DNA of 64,000 nt from Stichopus chloronotus (GCA_021234535.1 CM037836.1:29762769-29826768); one strand, 5' to 3'. Positions 13,601 to 28,600 are shown, counted from the stretch's first letter. Numbers and translations: made by a program. The notes: a model not told the origin generated them from the sequence alone.

Positions 13601-16600
13601 AAGACCTCTTTGAAAGCTGCTCAGCCTTTTAATAAGAGATTGGATTTCCCTGAGAAATCTTATCGGTTATTACAAAATTTTGCTTTTCAGACAAAGAGGC
13701 TGCCACAGACCAGACCATTAATCGAATTTTGAATTTTTTATGCCTGTGGTGTGGCTTTGGTAGAATTTCAATTAGTTTATGATGGATGCAATGCTGTGTG
13801 AAATGATGTTATAAATTTTCAAGGAGGTCTTTCAGAAAACATAAGGGTGATGCTGTTTGCCTTGCTTGAGTACACCTGGGTTGGAGCACAGAATTTAAAA
13901 AAGCCTTGAAATATTTCTGGCATATTGATTTTCAAGTGTAATTAAAGACTCGAGTAAATTGAAATTTCAAGATTTCAGAAACTTCCATAGGTGACATATT
14001 GTTTTTGTCATCTTGAAAATATACACATGATTAATTTCTACGGTATCAGTCACTGTTAATGTTCTCTGTCATCTTTTATTAAAAGGCCAGATTTGATCTC
14101 TCTATTAAGATAGAAATGTGTACTTATGATCAAACCTTCTGCACTTGGATTGTCAACACTCCCAGCTTTTACAAAGTATCTGTTTACCTATACAAACACC
14201 TGCTGTGCAACTTCTTGCAGCATGTATGCTAGGTGGGGAGTCCTTTAGAAACCAAAAAAAGGGAGGGGAGAGAGAGAAGGGGTTTGTTACTGCTAATTTT
14301 TTCATTCCAAAGTGACCCTGTATTTGGCAGAAGTAACAAGTGGGTTCAGGAGGACAAGAGTTTGCTCACGGACTGTATGAGGCTCAATTTGAAGGGTTTT
14401 TATAGGCCATTATTATGTGAGTTCAAACATTACTGCGAAGTGTCCTTTTGTAGAGTACTAAACCAATTAAATTTTTATATTTATATGGAAATGAAATGGG
14501 GGATATCAGCCTCCTTCCTTTTGGAAGGGGTGACAGATTCGCTCCTTCCCCTTTCTGTGGGAATGGGTGACAGATTCCCTCCTTCCCCTTCCTCTTGAAA
14601 GGGGTGACAGATTCCCTCCTTCCCGTTCCTCTTGGAAGGGGTGACAGATTCCCTCCTTCCCCTTTCTGTGGGAATGGGTGACAGATTCCCTCCTTCCCCT
14701 TCCTCTTGGAAGGGGTGACAGATTCCCTCCTTCCCCTTCCTGTGGGAATGGGTGACTGATTCCCTCCTTCCCCTTCCTCTTGGAAGGGGTGACAGATTCC
14801 CTCCTTCCCCTTCCTGTGGGAATGGGTGACAGATTCTCTCCTCAACTCTTGGTGGAGTCCCTTACACATAAGCTGATCGTGTAGTAGTAGGTATCATTGG
14901 TAGAAAACAAATTGCCAAATTGAAAAGAATATTTGAATGATGAAATAGAGAATCCCTTGGGAAGGTTCTAAAATCTACTATAGCATTAAAACATATTAGG
15001 ATGACTGTATTTGGTATAGTCAAACAGTAGCCTGACTGTCCATTTTGATTGCCTTTTGGTTGGTAGTGTACATATATATTGGTAATATTCCAGTAGTGGG
15101 GTCCATGAGGAACTTACCCAGTGAGTGAAAGAGGTTAAGAAAGGGTGTTATGGTAGCTGTACTATAGAGGTGCTCATAAACATCCACACCAATGAAATTG
15201 TGATCTCTTTTTTTCCATGTTGTGTTGCTCCTACTTGTCTTGATGAAATACCCCCCTTTTCCATTCATCCAATGAATGACTTTTTATAATCAGATCTGTG
15301 TATGCACTGTGGTTAGGCTATGTTGTGACATAAGTGCTGATGTGAGTTTTGGCATGTCTTACAAAACAGAATGTAACACTAACAATTTAGCCATTTCTGT
15401 TAAAACCCTAAGTGCAACAACCTGTAAACTGTCCTCTACATTCTGGTGTGACCAAGTTCCCAATCAGTGGCTAACCTTACCCAATCCCTCCTATCCACAT
15501 GTGCCCAAGAGAATGTCAAAAACTTGTTATTTAGCAGTCATTCTATTACCACAGACAATCTGCTCAATATTCCAGTCACCTTATGAATGGGATGATGATC
15601 TCACCTGTTGTTGTTTGCAAGCAGCTGACTGTATTTACAGATGACTGGAGAAGCTAGCTAGCGAAGACAACAGTTTTTGCTTTCCAACATCCATGAATCT
15701 AACAACATTTCCTGCTAATGACAGACTGAATTTAAATAAAAACTGAGGTGACTCTGATTGGAAATGCTGTTAAAGTCATCTTTCATTTGCATAATGTGAT
15801 CAAAATGTTTTCACCTGTTGGCATTTAGCTTATGACAAGGTGACTACAGCATTCAGATCTTGGCAGCATAAATTGTGCATTATCAAAGTGTTTGACAATA
15901 AATGAAAAATCCTATTAACTTGGGAGTGGTATTATTCTCACTGCAGTGTACACTAGCCTAAAAGTGTGCTATGTATCTGTCAACACTAGCCTACAATGTA
16001 GGTCAGTGTTTGTATATGTATAGCATCATATACCCCTGATGTAATCTTGGAAAATCTCTTTTGTGTTCTCTCTGCTATGTCACTTGTCAAGATGACTTCA
16101 GTGAAGAATACAGCACAGCATAATATATAGCTCACTCATTTTGTATTTTTTCCTTTTTGATGAACTTGCAACCTTAACCACAGTCCCTTCTTCCTAAGAT
16201 CAACCTTTCACAGTCGTTCACTCCTCAGTAAGCTGTTGGTGCATATAAATAGGTTGAGCGTTGCAATGTATCAGATAATGTTTTTTTCTCATTTCGTGGG
16301 TTAATATGACTTCATCAGAAAGAACATGAAAGATTCTTCTTTTTTTTTAGACTTTTTTTGAGGGGATAGTGCTTGGGCTTTTCTTCACATTGATCATTAA
16401 TATTTTAGACCAGTGAAAACTTTTCCCTGACAACTGTCCTTGAGATGTTAGGACAATGAAATGTACGATGATGTTGATTATTGATTTCAAATTCTTGTTG
16501 CTCATGCTTCTGCTACACTTGAGTTTAGCAGTGTTGTTGTTTAATGACAGCTTTCGTGTGTTCATGTGACCTTTAACTATCAGATGATCCTTTATAGGTT

Positions 16601-19600
16601 TCATGTTGAAATTAAAGATGTAAAAGTTCAGTGTGACACACAATTGAACAAATGGCTGACACTGAAGCAAGGCAAAGAGACCTTTACTTCCTTTTTCGCA
16701 AACCTGCTACTAAAGAAATTAATTCATTTATATCAACTTTGATGCAGTCTCATTAATCTAAGATCTTTATTTCTTACTGGTCATTTTTAATCTGTGATAT
16801 CATTAAACTGTTTTCCTCATCTGTTTATATTGTTCATCCAGGGGTACCGTTGCTAACTGCCTGGTGACATCCTGTAGAGATAACATATGTCGTGTTTGGA
16901 GGGAGACCTTGCTCCCCGACATCAATGTCATCTCCACGTCATCCAAACTGACGACAGGCGACGGGAAAGTAGAGGCTCAAAGCTTGTACAAAAGGCAGCA
17001 TTTCAGTCTAGGTCTGAAACCAAGGTAAGTGTGTGGGATTATGTCCTGTCCAACTATAGGGCTATTTTATCTGAAAATATTTCCAAAAACGGGCGATGAT
17101 CATTATGCAAATGAATCCAAGTAATTGTAGCAGATAGCGTTGCTGTAGTTGTAGATAGTTGTATCACTTGTGCATTTAATAAACAGTGCGATAATACATA
17201 AACAAAGACAATGCATAAACAATGCGAGTAAATAGCATTCAAATCACTTTGTTCCGTGACCTGCTTAAAGTGAAAGTTTACCTCTGGCATGAATCACCAT
17301 AGTCTTGACTTCGTTCCTGAACTTTGATTATAGATAGTTGTCTTTACTGATATTGAATGAAATGTTAAATTGAAACAAGGAAAAAAACATAATGGAGCTG
17401 AGGAGTCAATCAACAAGGGAAGTCATATGTTCCAAGATCACCTAGAACTGGATAGTTCAATTGAGAGGTTTTAGGAGGGTTTTATCGTTCATTTGACCTC
17501 TGATGAATGCAAAATGTACAGTTTGGAGTGGGTTTTGTTTGCATTACATGTATTGCCTCAATGTTGAGGTACATTACAAAACCTAATCTAATTTAACATG
17601 GAATGACACATATTGTTGTACCACTGTAGAACATGATTCTTTACGATATTGACTGTGATTTGCACTTACTTTTAATCTTATGAGTACCAATGATGAATTG
17701 AACTATGCCACTGTACTCTCGTTTGTTTCATTGTTCAAACAAATGTCAAAAGGTTGGAAGCAACCAAGGATGCTGTCTTTTCTTATCCTTTGCCTTTGTG
17801 TTTCAAGTCCAATTAGTCTAAAATTTACTGAAAAGTTTGACTTTTTATCACATGCAATGAATGTGTGAAAATCTATCCCAGTTGTAGCAAGCAAAAAATG
17901 TCCAAGCTCACATTGATTGCGACTTCCCCCCCCCCCCAAAAAAAATATGAGATGTTATTGAACGATATTTGACATTATTTAGATAAAGAAAAGATGCAAA
18001 GCCTAGCCACCAGTGGTACTTGAGTGCAGCACTTGTTGATAGCTTGGTTGTATCCATGGTAGTTACATTGGAAAGATAGTGTTTTGGAAGTTTTCAAATT
18101 TTCTACATTTTTTGAATAATTTCTGCCCATAATAGGAAAAAGAGGAGAACTCCAGGTGCAAACATTCCGTTGAGCAGCGTCAAACATGAACATGACCTTC
18201 ACAAATATTACCACGGCAACAAGAATTTTCCAAATGGGTACATGGGAATCTCCATCCAAGTCCATTTTCACATTGCTGCCACTATTAATCCAAATACTGG
18301 TAAGTCTTCATGTGATTGAATGGTGTTGTTAATCTTTAAAAAGTTAAACAGGTTTTATGGTTTTGTCAATTTTGGAGCATGCAATATTCTCTCTGTGACT
18401 AAAGCATGGCTGTCACTGGTAAAGGCAGTACCAATTATGAAAAAGTACAAAGACACCTTTTGGCAGTGACAACATACTTCACTACATATAGGAGGCATGT
18501 AGAAGGGGAAATGCATTCACCCCAGTTGGCACAGTCATATATCCTTACTCATGTGTGGCTCTTTTGAATCATGTATTGGTGTTTTTATTACTAGAATGTT
18601 AAAATTTATGCAGGGCAAGTTATTGGTTTACCTGGAATATGAAATGATTATGCTTTGAAACATGCAAGATACTTGCAAGAGATGAAGGAGGAGATTTGGA
18701 AGCTTCAGCTGATGCTTCTAAATAAAGTGAGGTGACTGCTCATTACCTTTAAACATCAAATTGGTTCTGGTTTTGGTTCGTAATGAAGATGCTGCTGAGA
18801 AATGTTAATCCTTTTCTGAAACTCTTTCTGTTTCTTTAAATTCGCGCGTACTCTTCAACTGCTTGTTCTCTCCTGCGATGTTAAAATCTTTTGTTGTTCA
18901 TATTAGTGAATTCTTTTTAATAGCTATCATACCCATGTTTTTGTTTTATTTCGTGGCGTTATGCATTCTTTTCTTAATATTTAGATATTCCATTGCTTCC
19001 TGCCATTGGGACTATGTCCAAAGGGGCCGCGCCAAACTTTGTCGTGAACTGGCTAAATAACAAAGAACTCCAATTTACTCTAGCATCAGAGATGCTTTTC
19101 CAGTCAACCAAGGACCAAGGTCTGATTGATACCCGTACCAGTGGGACGGACACCACCAGTCAGGAAATGGGATCGCAGGAGTCACAATCTGAACTGGATG
19201 GTAAAGGATAGATGAGTCAAATAGCTTCATACATACTGTTACTAGATTCTGACTGTGTAGGAAGGTTGTAGTGATAGTAAAAGTTGCAGTTATGGCAGAC
19301 TATTACTAGTGTAGTAGTTGCAGTAATGGCAGACTATTACTAGTGAAGTAGTTGTTGTAATGGCAAAAAGAAAGACACACCCGTCCTTTTCTCATTCATG
19401 CTCATCCTTTACGAGGCAGCAGTTTGGCCTTATTAATATCATTGTTATTCGGACAGATCTTCTCATACATTTACCACAGGAGCCGGTTCTGCTAGAAATA
19501 TTACTTTTTAAAATTCTAGTGAGCATTCGTGTTATGGGTTAGGTGATGTTTGGTTTCGGTGAGGAGTTAGGGTCAATAACCATTCGGTGGAGGGCAAGAG

Positions 19601-22600
19601 TCCGGATGCACTTTACAGATCTTCTGTGCCGGTAGTGCCCACCTATTTCTATTCCATCATCAGATAGAGGCAGAGACAAGATATCGTCAGTGGATTGTGA
19701 GGATTGGGGAGGGAGTGTGCAAATTGTTGGAATAAAATAAAAATCATCATCTCAAGCAATACGTAACATTCATACTTGTAGTAGTGGTGAAATGTCGTCT
19801 CGCACAAAGTGATGCTGCAGCTCTGGTACTAATACCAGCGTAAAATATAGCAAAACCTTCCCACATTTTGATCAAAAGTGTCACATCTGGAGTACTGACA
19901 TAGATTTGATTTACAGGTGTATAATTCTTCCACAGATGATACAGATCCCTCTGGCAGAGAATCAACAGATGGTGGAAGTTTAGATGGTACGTTCAACCAC
20001 CGCACATAGTGCAGCTTAACTCTCTCTGTCAGATGCTGCCTTTAAACTGTCGTGATATTGATTGGTCACATTTCAGAAAACTTACCCTCACCGGTGTAAT
20101 CTATCTTACATTTTCAAATTCTAAGGAGCCTGTAAATTATTTCCCATAGGTGTGTCTCTGTCAGGGAGCTGCCTTAAAGTACCATCTGGGTTGTTGCGTT
20201 TCTACTTGTGTGCGAGATATTCATGTAATATGTTCTGATATGAAATTTTCCAGTTGCCTTGTGATGACCCTTTCACTTTAAGTTGTGACGTATGTTTGTG
20301 TTGAAAGTCCTGGCAGTTACGAGCTGTTCGCCAGTAAGGATTGTGACAAGAAGGTATAGACTAATTTGCAAAGCTGCCCTCTTAGTCTGCCTTTCTTAGT
20401 CATATCTTACAGTATAACAGAAAAATTTAGCTGACTGAATATCTCTTGCAATTGAAAAAAATAAAATATGTTATGTTGGCGTGGTGGGGGAGGATTATGT
20501 GAAAAAAAAGTTAGGTGGTGGTTTTTGTAGTAGAAGGATCAGATTCCATCAATTTTAGATCTGTCCTAAAAAAATGCATGTAGGAAGTAGAGTAGATCTA
20601 ATATTATTTTTGAGGTGGACTTAAAATTTTTACTCCTTAGGTTGTACCAGTTAAAGGAGATACCCTTTACGTGCTTTTTGTAATTTCTTCCCTCAGGGGG
20701 TGGCATTGTTATCAATGTACCAACGCAATCTCCAAAATCAGTGCAAAGACCATCTAGCCTAGAGACATCACCCTTTTCTCAGAAGGGTCTGTCAGATGGA
20801 GACAGGGATATTTTCAGTCCAGCAGTGAGGGCAGGCTTTGATGCCCTCAAACGTGAATGGCAATCGTCTGCGGACATGCTGTACAGTATTCACCCCATAG
20901 ATGGATCCTTTTTGCTCTGGCTTGTGGAGTGGGTGGATGAAAACATCCCAGGAGTCCACCGACAACCCCTGGTGAGCTTCTCTTGTCGGATTCCTCAAGC
21001 ATTTCCTCAATTTGATGCAACGAGTCTTTCTGGAGACCTGATCCTGTATCGAAGCAACTTAACCTTAGACCACAGGGTGTTGGAGAGAGGACGAGGTATC
21101 GAATCTCCCTCAGAGTTGAGAGCTATGACCCCCAGTTACAGCTTCGTCCAGAAACTTAGCCATGTTCCAGAAGGAACTGACATATTTGCCTACACCCCTA
21201 AAGTTTCAATGCTCTCTAAGCATTCGAATGGGACGCTGAACCAATGGGAGATCAGTTTCGCAGAGGGATCAAAGTTCCAAACAGTGCTGAATGTGAGTCA
21301 TGTTAATCGTAGTGCAGGTCACCGGTTTCAGGTCAACGACCTTGCATGTCATCCGGTCTTGCCTCTGCTCCTGACATCATCTCATCACAATATACCCAAA
21401 GTAGATGTAGACCCAGACATTGCCACAAGTAGGACTCGAAAGTCATCGGTGGCAGCTAGGAGGGCTTCTTTAGCTGCCAAGAGAGGGAGTGTCAGGGAAC
21501 CGACTGGTTCCTTTAGTCTCTTTGGAAAGAATTTCCTGTCCCAGACTGAACACATAAGGTTAACACAACTCTACGAGGCCAACCTAGAAAACACAGCCAA
21601 AGATTTGCAAGAGAAGGATGAAGTTGTCGTCCCCGATGAAATCATGGACAAATTGCATTCGGAGATGAACTGGCCAGATATGAGTGCTCCCACTGGTCTC
21701 TGCAGTGAACTTATACTGTGGAAAGTCTTTCATGTTGGGCCCTTGTGCAAAGTTGGAGGGGTAGTAGAGCTAGCTAGGATTAACTCCCCGTTCATCTCTT
21801 CTTTTTCGCACGTGTCGTGGCTTCCCAGTCTGCTTCCGAGTAGCTGTCTCCCTTTACAGTCTAACTCACCCAGCGCGTGTTTTGTGGCGTCCGACGGCTA
21901 CAGCTTGAGGTTGTTCCAGGCGGTGATCGATGCTCGCTCACTTCTGAATGAAATTACTTCAACCAGCAATCAATATGAGGTGAGATGAAATCAGTCATAA
22001 GATGTAATGTCTTCGTCATAACATTAATGTTGACTTAGTTCAGAATGATTTAACTCAGTGCTGGTCTTGTGTAAAAACAAACTAATTTTCCAGGTTGCTT
22101 GCAATGTGACATAGTCAAGGAATTTAGCTATGTAGTCAAATCAGTGAGTTCTTTCATGCTTGTGTGTATTCAATCTGATGATCTTGCTTGTAAGTGTACA
22201 GTCTCAAGGAAGGTACCTCAGGGAATCATTTACATGGTATCACATCTAATTGTGCTTTCCAAAATAGTAAGATTTACTCTACAAATGTAATTATAGGTAG
22301 TAGATGTTCACCTGTTGATGTTGGACTTCATAGACTTTACTGAAGGAAACTCAAAACTTCAAAATTGTTGTGCAGAATCTGACAGCAAAGTTACCGTACC
22401 TGTATTTAGCTTGTGGTGTCTTACAGGAATTCTGTCGATTTCATTGGAATTGCACGGTCATTTTGGACCAGCAGAGATCAAAATGTATAAATTCATTCAC
22501 AAGTATACCAGTATACCTGTGCAACCCGATCTTAAAATTGGCATCTCCCACCAGTCGTTACTTAAAACCTTGTCAGCAGAGTAACTCATATTCTTAACTG

Positions 22601-25600
22601 CATGATATACCAAAACTAACTATTGGTAATTTTCTTCCATATGTAGAGTACAAAGGGCATATTTTGTCTTTTGGTCTCAGGTCATCTTTTTGCAACAGAG
22701 GTTAAGAAATGAAAATTATCTTGTGTCTCCAGAAAGTGGGCTGTAGGACAGCTCTTATTTTAATGCAAAATTTGAGTAATAATGTTTTATGCTACATATA
22801 TTCTGTTAGCAAGTTAAAATTCAGAACAAAAAAAAAGAAGTAGCAGAGGTAACATATTGTAAATCCAACAAAGCCATTGTCTGAAAATAAGTAAGAAAGA
22901 GCAGTCAGACATACTTGTGAATTTTTCTCAGGCTTAATCCCATCACAATCAGGTAGTGTTCACCTGTCAAAATTGTTTTCATAATGTCTTACTATAATAT
23001 AGGCATTGTTCATGAGTACCTTATTTGCTACAGCACAAGTAATTGACCGCAGCAGCTTTATTTACACGGATTCCCGATAATGTCATTTCACAGACATGAA
23101 TCGTTGTTTGTAATTCATGCATAGTGATTTTCCGGTTTTTCCTTTTCATATTACAGGTAATGATGTTCACAATATCAGTTGTTAATTCAAACCCTTTCTG
23201 CATCCTTACTTAGCAGAAAGTCTCACTTTTATTTCCCTATTCTTAAATCCATGTCTCTTTATTCACTTTTTTTAATAATAGTTCCTATATTTCTTTCAAT
23301 TGTTGCATTCCAGGGTTACCTGAGTAGTAGCTCTCCCATAACTCCATATTTATTGAGGGAAGGGTCGGAGGGAGACGAGACCCCTGCTGCAGATCTACCG
23401 AGGGTTGTCAGTTTGCAATCAACTTCTCGTCCAGGATGCATCATAGAACTTGATAAACTCTCTGAGGCCAAACAGGTAAAGAATCATCGACAGATATAAC
23501 AAATGATAGTCAAAGAAGGTAGCAGACCTAATAGAGGAAGTGTTTTTCTCTTTTTGTTTTTGTAACACTGGTCATGATTTGGAATTTCAGCTTTGATAGC
23601 ACATATACACTGGTAGTGATGTTCACTTTAGTAAAAGAAAAAACAAAACCAAGAAAGGGAGGGGTATTTTACAGTGGAGAGCAGTTAGGGAGTAAGTGAG
23701 GAATGGTTATCAAGTATGAAGGGAATATATGAGGGATTGTTAGTAGATATGAAGGGAGTAGATGAGGAATGCTTTGTAGGTATGAAGGGAGTAGAGGAGG
23801 GATAGTTGTGAACAGTTGTGTTTAAGTTAAGGGCAAGTCATAAAGGAGAAGACGAGGGATTGTTAACAGGTTATAAATTAGTAGAGAAGGATGTAGATTA
23901 GGAATGGTTAGCTGGTGAGAGTGAACGAGGGATAGTTATGTTTAAGTGGAGAACAGATGAAAAAAAAAGGGAATATTAAAGTGACTTAATTGATTGTAGG
24001 ACAGAATTAAGAAGGGACAACAAAGATTACTCTCATGAAATGACTGGATTGTCAAAAAGGTGAACCAAGTTGTCTGGAGCTGCTGTTTTTTTTTTGTTGC
24101 TTTTTTTTGTTTGTTTTTCATTGTTCTTTGATAGTAACAGCATTGTGTTTTGAAATGGACATTTATTTAAAACAATTCTTTCACAGAACTGGCAGAATGT
24201 TCAACTCATGCACACATTCCATAAGCAGTTTATTACCGGTCAGTCCAAGACTGGTTCTCTTCCAAGTCCGCCTTTGGTTCACAGTGATCCAGACATCGCT
24301 TCCTTTCCGTCCCTCCATTCCAATCATTTTGACGAGTGTTTCTATCTGGTGGTGATTGATCGCAAAGATAAAGGCCAGTCTATCATCAACATGTGGTACA
24401 TTAGACTCAGAACTGAAATATCCAAATCAAAAGGTAAAGCAAACGGGGGTACAGTAGATTATTAAACTAGAAGCAGCAAAATGGTAAAAAAAAACACAGT
24501 ATATTGAAAGAAAACAACCATAGTAAAGTTTGCTCTTGTAACGTATGAAAGGGACCCACACACTGGTTACGTGAGATGTTTTGTTTTAACTCTTTATTTA
24601 AAAAGATAGATGAAAAAAATGAAAGTACTGATTTATTTTGTTGGGCAGGTGTATTATTACAAGCTGCCCACAGTCATTTTGTATTCGTATTTTATGATGT
24701 CATTACATCCGTCAAGATCTTGACTTCTAGGATCAATCTATCATGCAACTTTACTGGTAGACATGTTTGTCATAACCTAGAGTCTGTTTGTTGTGCTCAA
24801 ACATTTTTGTCACACACACGTAGAAAAGTCTCTTGGGCTAAGTTATTTTGATTAATAAAACTCATTAACGTTGTTTCAGTATTCCTTTGTAAGCATGACG
24901 ACATGTACAGTACAATTAAATACACTGTACGTGGTGACTTCTATTCACGTTACTAAGTAGTAAGGGTATTTGCCACTTATTTAAGTGTGTTTGGATAAGA
25001 TAGAAGTTTTGGAACTTCAGTCTAGAAAGTGCAGTACTTCATATTGCTGCCGCTACTAGTACAGACGAAGTAATTTACCTAAGCGTAGTGTAATGTCAGG
25101 TCATTTGCATTTCAGATCTAGAATTGAGCACGCAGGCAACTGCAGAACAGAAATTTAAAGGGTGAATATCAAAACCATAGATTAGGAATTTGAAGGACAA
25201 ACATCACAGATAAAGTACCTATATGCCCTTTCAAACAAACTTTGTTCACCAGAAGCGATCTAATCCACGGAGTTGTGTATGCAGTATTTAACATTTAACA
25301 TATCCATCATTTAGTACCATGTGTCATATTGGGAGAATACCTTTTTGCACTTTTTTGTCCAGTTTTTGTGGTGTCCACCATTATAACGATACTTCCAATC
25401 GGGTAAATCCACATGTGAATTGATATTTTATATTTATGTCCAAATAGATTTTGGGATGAAATTTAAATCTGTCACTAGGAGGAGTGTTCGGTCAGCTTTT
25501 GTATGTTCTCTGGCTTATTTACCAGCGATAGTTGTGTCAGCCACTGTCAGGTACTCTCTGCAATGGTGACGGTGTCAATTGTTTGTGATTGAAGTCAACT

Positions 25601-28600
25601 AAACTGAAGCTAAAAATAAAAAAGGCCAACCACAGACATTTTGTAAAATTTGTCGAGCAGTGTTCATTTTCCCCGGGGCTCTGTATATAAGTAGATGTTC
25701 TAGGAGGTTAAATTTGAATGGGATTGTGTATGAGTTGATAAAAACTCTGTAGGGTCTATAAAACATGTGAAGGATATTCTCACAGCATGTTAGGTATAGG
25801 AATGATGGTACAGTAAAATGTGTTCCTAACATGGTCGTAGCCACACCATGCATACAAGTAAATGGTGTGATTTCCGTAATGGAGGGCAAATTTGGTGACC
25901 TTATGTATTTGTTTTGGGGCATTTGGAAGGTTCAGTTTAAATACAAAAATTACTTGTGAAGTGTCAGTTAATTGTTAACTTGCTGGAATATATTCATTGA
26001 AACTCTATTTGCTGCTAGTGCTTCTTTTTCATTTCCAAGACGCATGGCACTTTTTACTCATACTCTGTATCTTTCTGTCGGAGGGACTATTACTCTGTAC
26101 TTCACATGAGGAGTAGCTACATGAAAGATGTGATACTCCACATTATTCGCGGTGAAGATTCTGCACACTTCATACTTTTTTTTTTTCAGTTCTTAAAGAT
26201 GTTGACGACAGCAGCGATGATGACGACGACAGCTCCGTCGATGCTCGCGACGGAGACTCTTCCGACTCTACAGATGTTGCGGACTCCACTCAGACCAGCA
26301 GCTCCATCAGCGTATCTCAGATTAGCACTAGACTTAGAACTTATTCCCGCAGAGTTTGCTCCCAAGTCTTGGAATTACCAGAGGGTGTGGAGATAGTCAG
26401 TGCATCACCAGCTGCAGGTCATCTGAGTTCCTCGTGCATCTACCCTGCCTGTGCAGCTCCATATTTACTGAGCACCGCCTGTTCAGATGGGAGGCTGCGA
26501 TTCTGGACGTGCCGCATGGAAGATGGTGGCAGCAATGCAGCATCACCGATGATGGAGGGAGGGCAGTCCTCATCTTCATCAGATCAGAGTCCCTCCAGGA
26601 CTCAAATCGTGGATGATAGGTTGGCGAGGGCAAACTACAAATGGGAGGAGTGGGAATTAATGGTAAGAGAGGATACTCAAAGTGATTTGAAGGTCAAGGG
26701 TAAACCGGTAGCTGTCAGTTGTGCTTACAATGGCAGGATTGCTTGTGCGTACAGGACTGATTCGACATCTGCCTCAGGAGACAACAGAGTCCCTCTGGAA
26801 GTCTCAATCCACGAATGTGAGTCGACGGGAGGGTCGGAATGGATTCACGAGGACACGATCAATCTAGGCAGACTTAACTTAGACAAGATGGAGGTCAGCC
26901 CCGATAAGCATACCACCACGCCGACAGCTGAGCTGGGATATAAAATCATGAAACGAAGCTCAAAGGTGGAGGACTTTCTAAGTTTGTCAGATGATCAAGA
27001 AGAGAGGGGTCATTCTCAAAAAGGGTTGGAATGCCATAATGGAACTGGTCAAGACTGGAATGTTAATAAACTCCCAGTCCAGTTAGCTTGGGCGTCTAAG
27101 GAGGATGGATCCCATTTATTGACAGTTGGCTTAGGGTCAAAGGTTACAATATTCACACCTAATTTACATGATGAGGAAGATTGCAAGCCTAAATGGACAC
27201 CCTTGTCAAAAGTCAAACTTAGTTGTGTAGATGGGGTAGCACCGTTTAGTAGGATGCTCTCATGGGTTAGAGCCGGTATCCTGGTGGTAGGGCTAGAAAA
27301 TGAAATGCATGTGTATTCTCAGTGGAGAAACCCTGAAGAGAAGACAAAGGCCATTTCAAGGGAGAGCAAATCCAAAAGTCATGCCAGAGCTGATTCATCC
27401 CGTGCGATATCCCGAAATGAATCCTTGATTTCCGTGAATCTTCAGTCGCTGCCCATGTCACGTTCTGAGAGGGAACAGTCGTATAATGATGTGACCCAAC
27501 TAGCCAAAGACACCACAGATGTAGGAAAACCTGATCATCATACTGTGGACGGAGAGGAGGTCGACGATGGTCTCTTTGAAAACTCGTACAAATCCTGCCC
27601 TGTTTTACCTCAGTACCATCCCATACAACTCATGGGTCTTATGAACTGTGGCAGAATCAATAGGGTCAATGCCATTCTCTCCCATTTGGTTCGTTGCATC
27701 GCAGGAGACGATACTGTTCAACGTGCAATCTCTCATGGTGACACTGCCAGTCAGCAGAGTTCTCTGGATCTTGAAGAGGATGACTTAAAGGCATTTTCCC
27801 GGTCCCTCTCATTATCTACCAGTCCCGTGGAGACCCAGCCCAAAGAAACGCACAGCCACGACTACATTGAGTTGGTATCGGTACCACCCCTTCCTCTTTA
27901 TGCTCTCCTGGCTGCAGACAGTTCATCCTCCCCCATCCTGGATGAGGCCAGCAGGGACCGGACGAGTAGCATCTCCGCCGACTACGACGAACCGTCCACT
28001 GTCACAGCCACTGATTACTCAAAGCTGTTTGCGTCTGGTCTGGAATCACCACACTTATCACCAGATATGTTTGACACGCCACCCAAAGAGAATCACAACA
28101 GCGACACAATACGCAGAAAGATGAACAATCCGTCATATTTTGGACCAGGTCAAGCCAAATTACTCGCCAATTATTTGACCCGCATGCATTTACCCGGTTT
28201 GTCGGGACAGGACCAGATGCATCTCCTGGCTTTAGCCGACACACTGGCCACCACCAAAACAGAAATCACTGCCCGTGGAACAGGTACTGCCGTAACTGCC
28301 ATCGGTAGGGAGGGTGCTGGCTATGCTGATTTGGACAATATGGACAACTCACATGCAGGTATTAAAATAAAGATATTAAAACAGTTTGTCACCCTCTCTT
28401 AAGTTATGTCTATATCCTTGAAGTCTTGGATCCATTCTATGGAAAATGATGAACTACAATACAAAGAAAGAGAATGCTGCTAGCATCTTACTTAAGAATT
28501 TTGTTATTTCTATTCATTGTTTTTTATGTAAAATTACTGGTTAATCTGTCAGTGTTAGAGCCATTTTTCTGTGTCATGTTTGACTTTTTACCTCTACCCC

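Larger units (their letters stand above)
9152..16841 (+). other. dmxl intron, 7.7 kb, repeat-rich
   Basis: Holds two related repeat elements (about 9660-10140 and 11490-12270), a TG-rich microsatellite near 9616-9650, a degenerate GGTGGTAACC-type repeat near 12320-12500, and a hairpin-forming 37-bp minisatellite (14510-14850). No exon was recognised between 12.5 and 16.8 kb. Confidence 0.75.

Noticed and set aside
14423..14869. 148-codon minus-strand open frame
   Set aside because: It is the shadow of the 37-bp tandem repeat, whose unit cycles through all frames; translation is a repetitive KGKEGICHPF pattern with no splice or similarity support.
15276..15644. 122-codon cysteine-containing frame, considered as a secreted protein
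   Set aside because: No signal peptide, no regular cysteine spacing and no splice context; lies in a dmxl intron.
28359..28402. In-frame continuation of the 26190 exon to a stop
   Set aside because: Intron read-through; CAG|GTATTA is the donor and 28642 continues the conserved protein.
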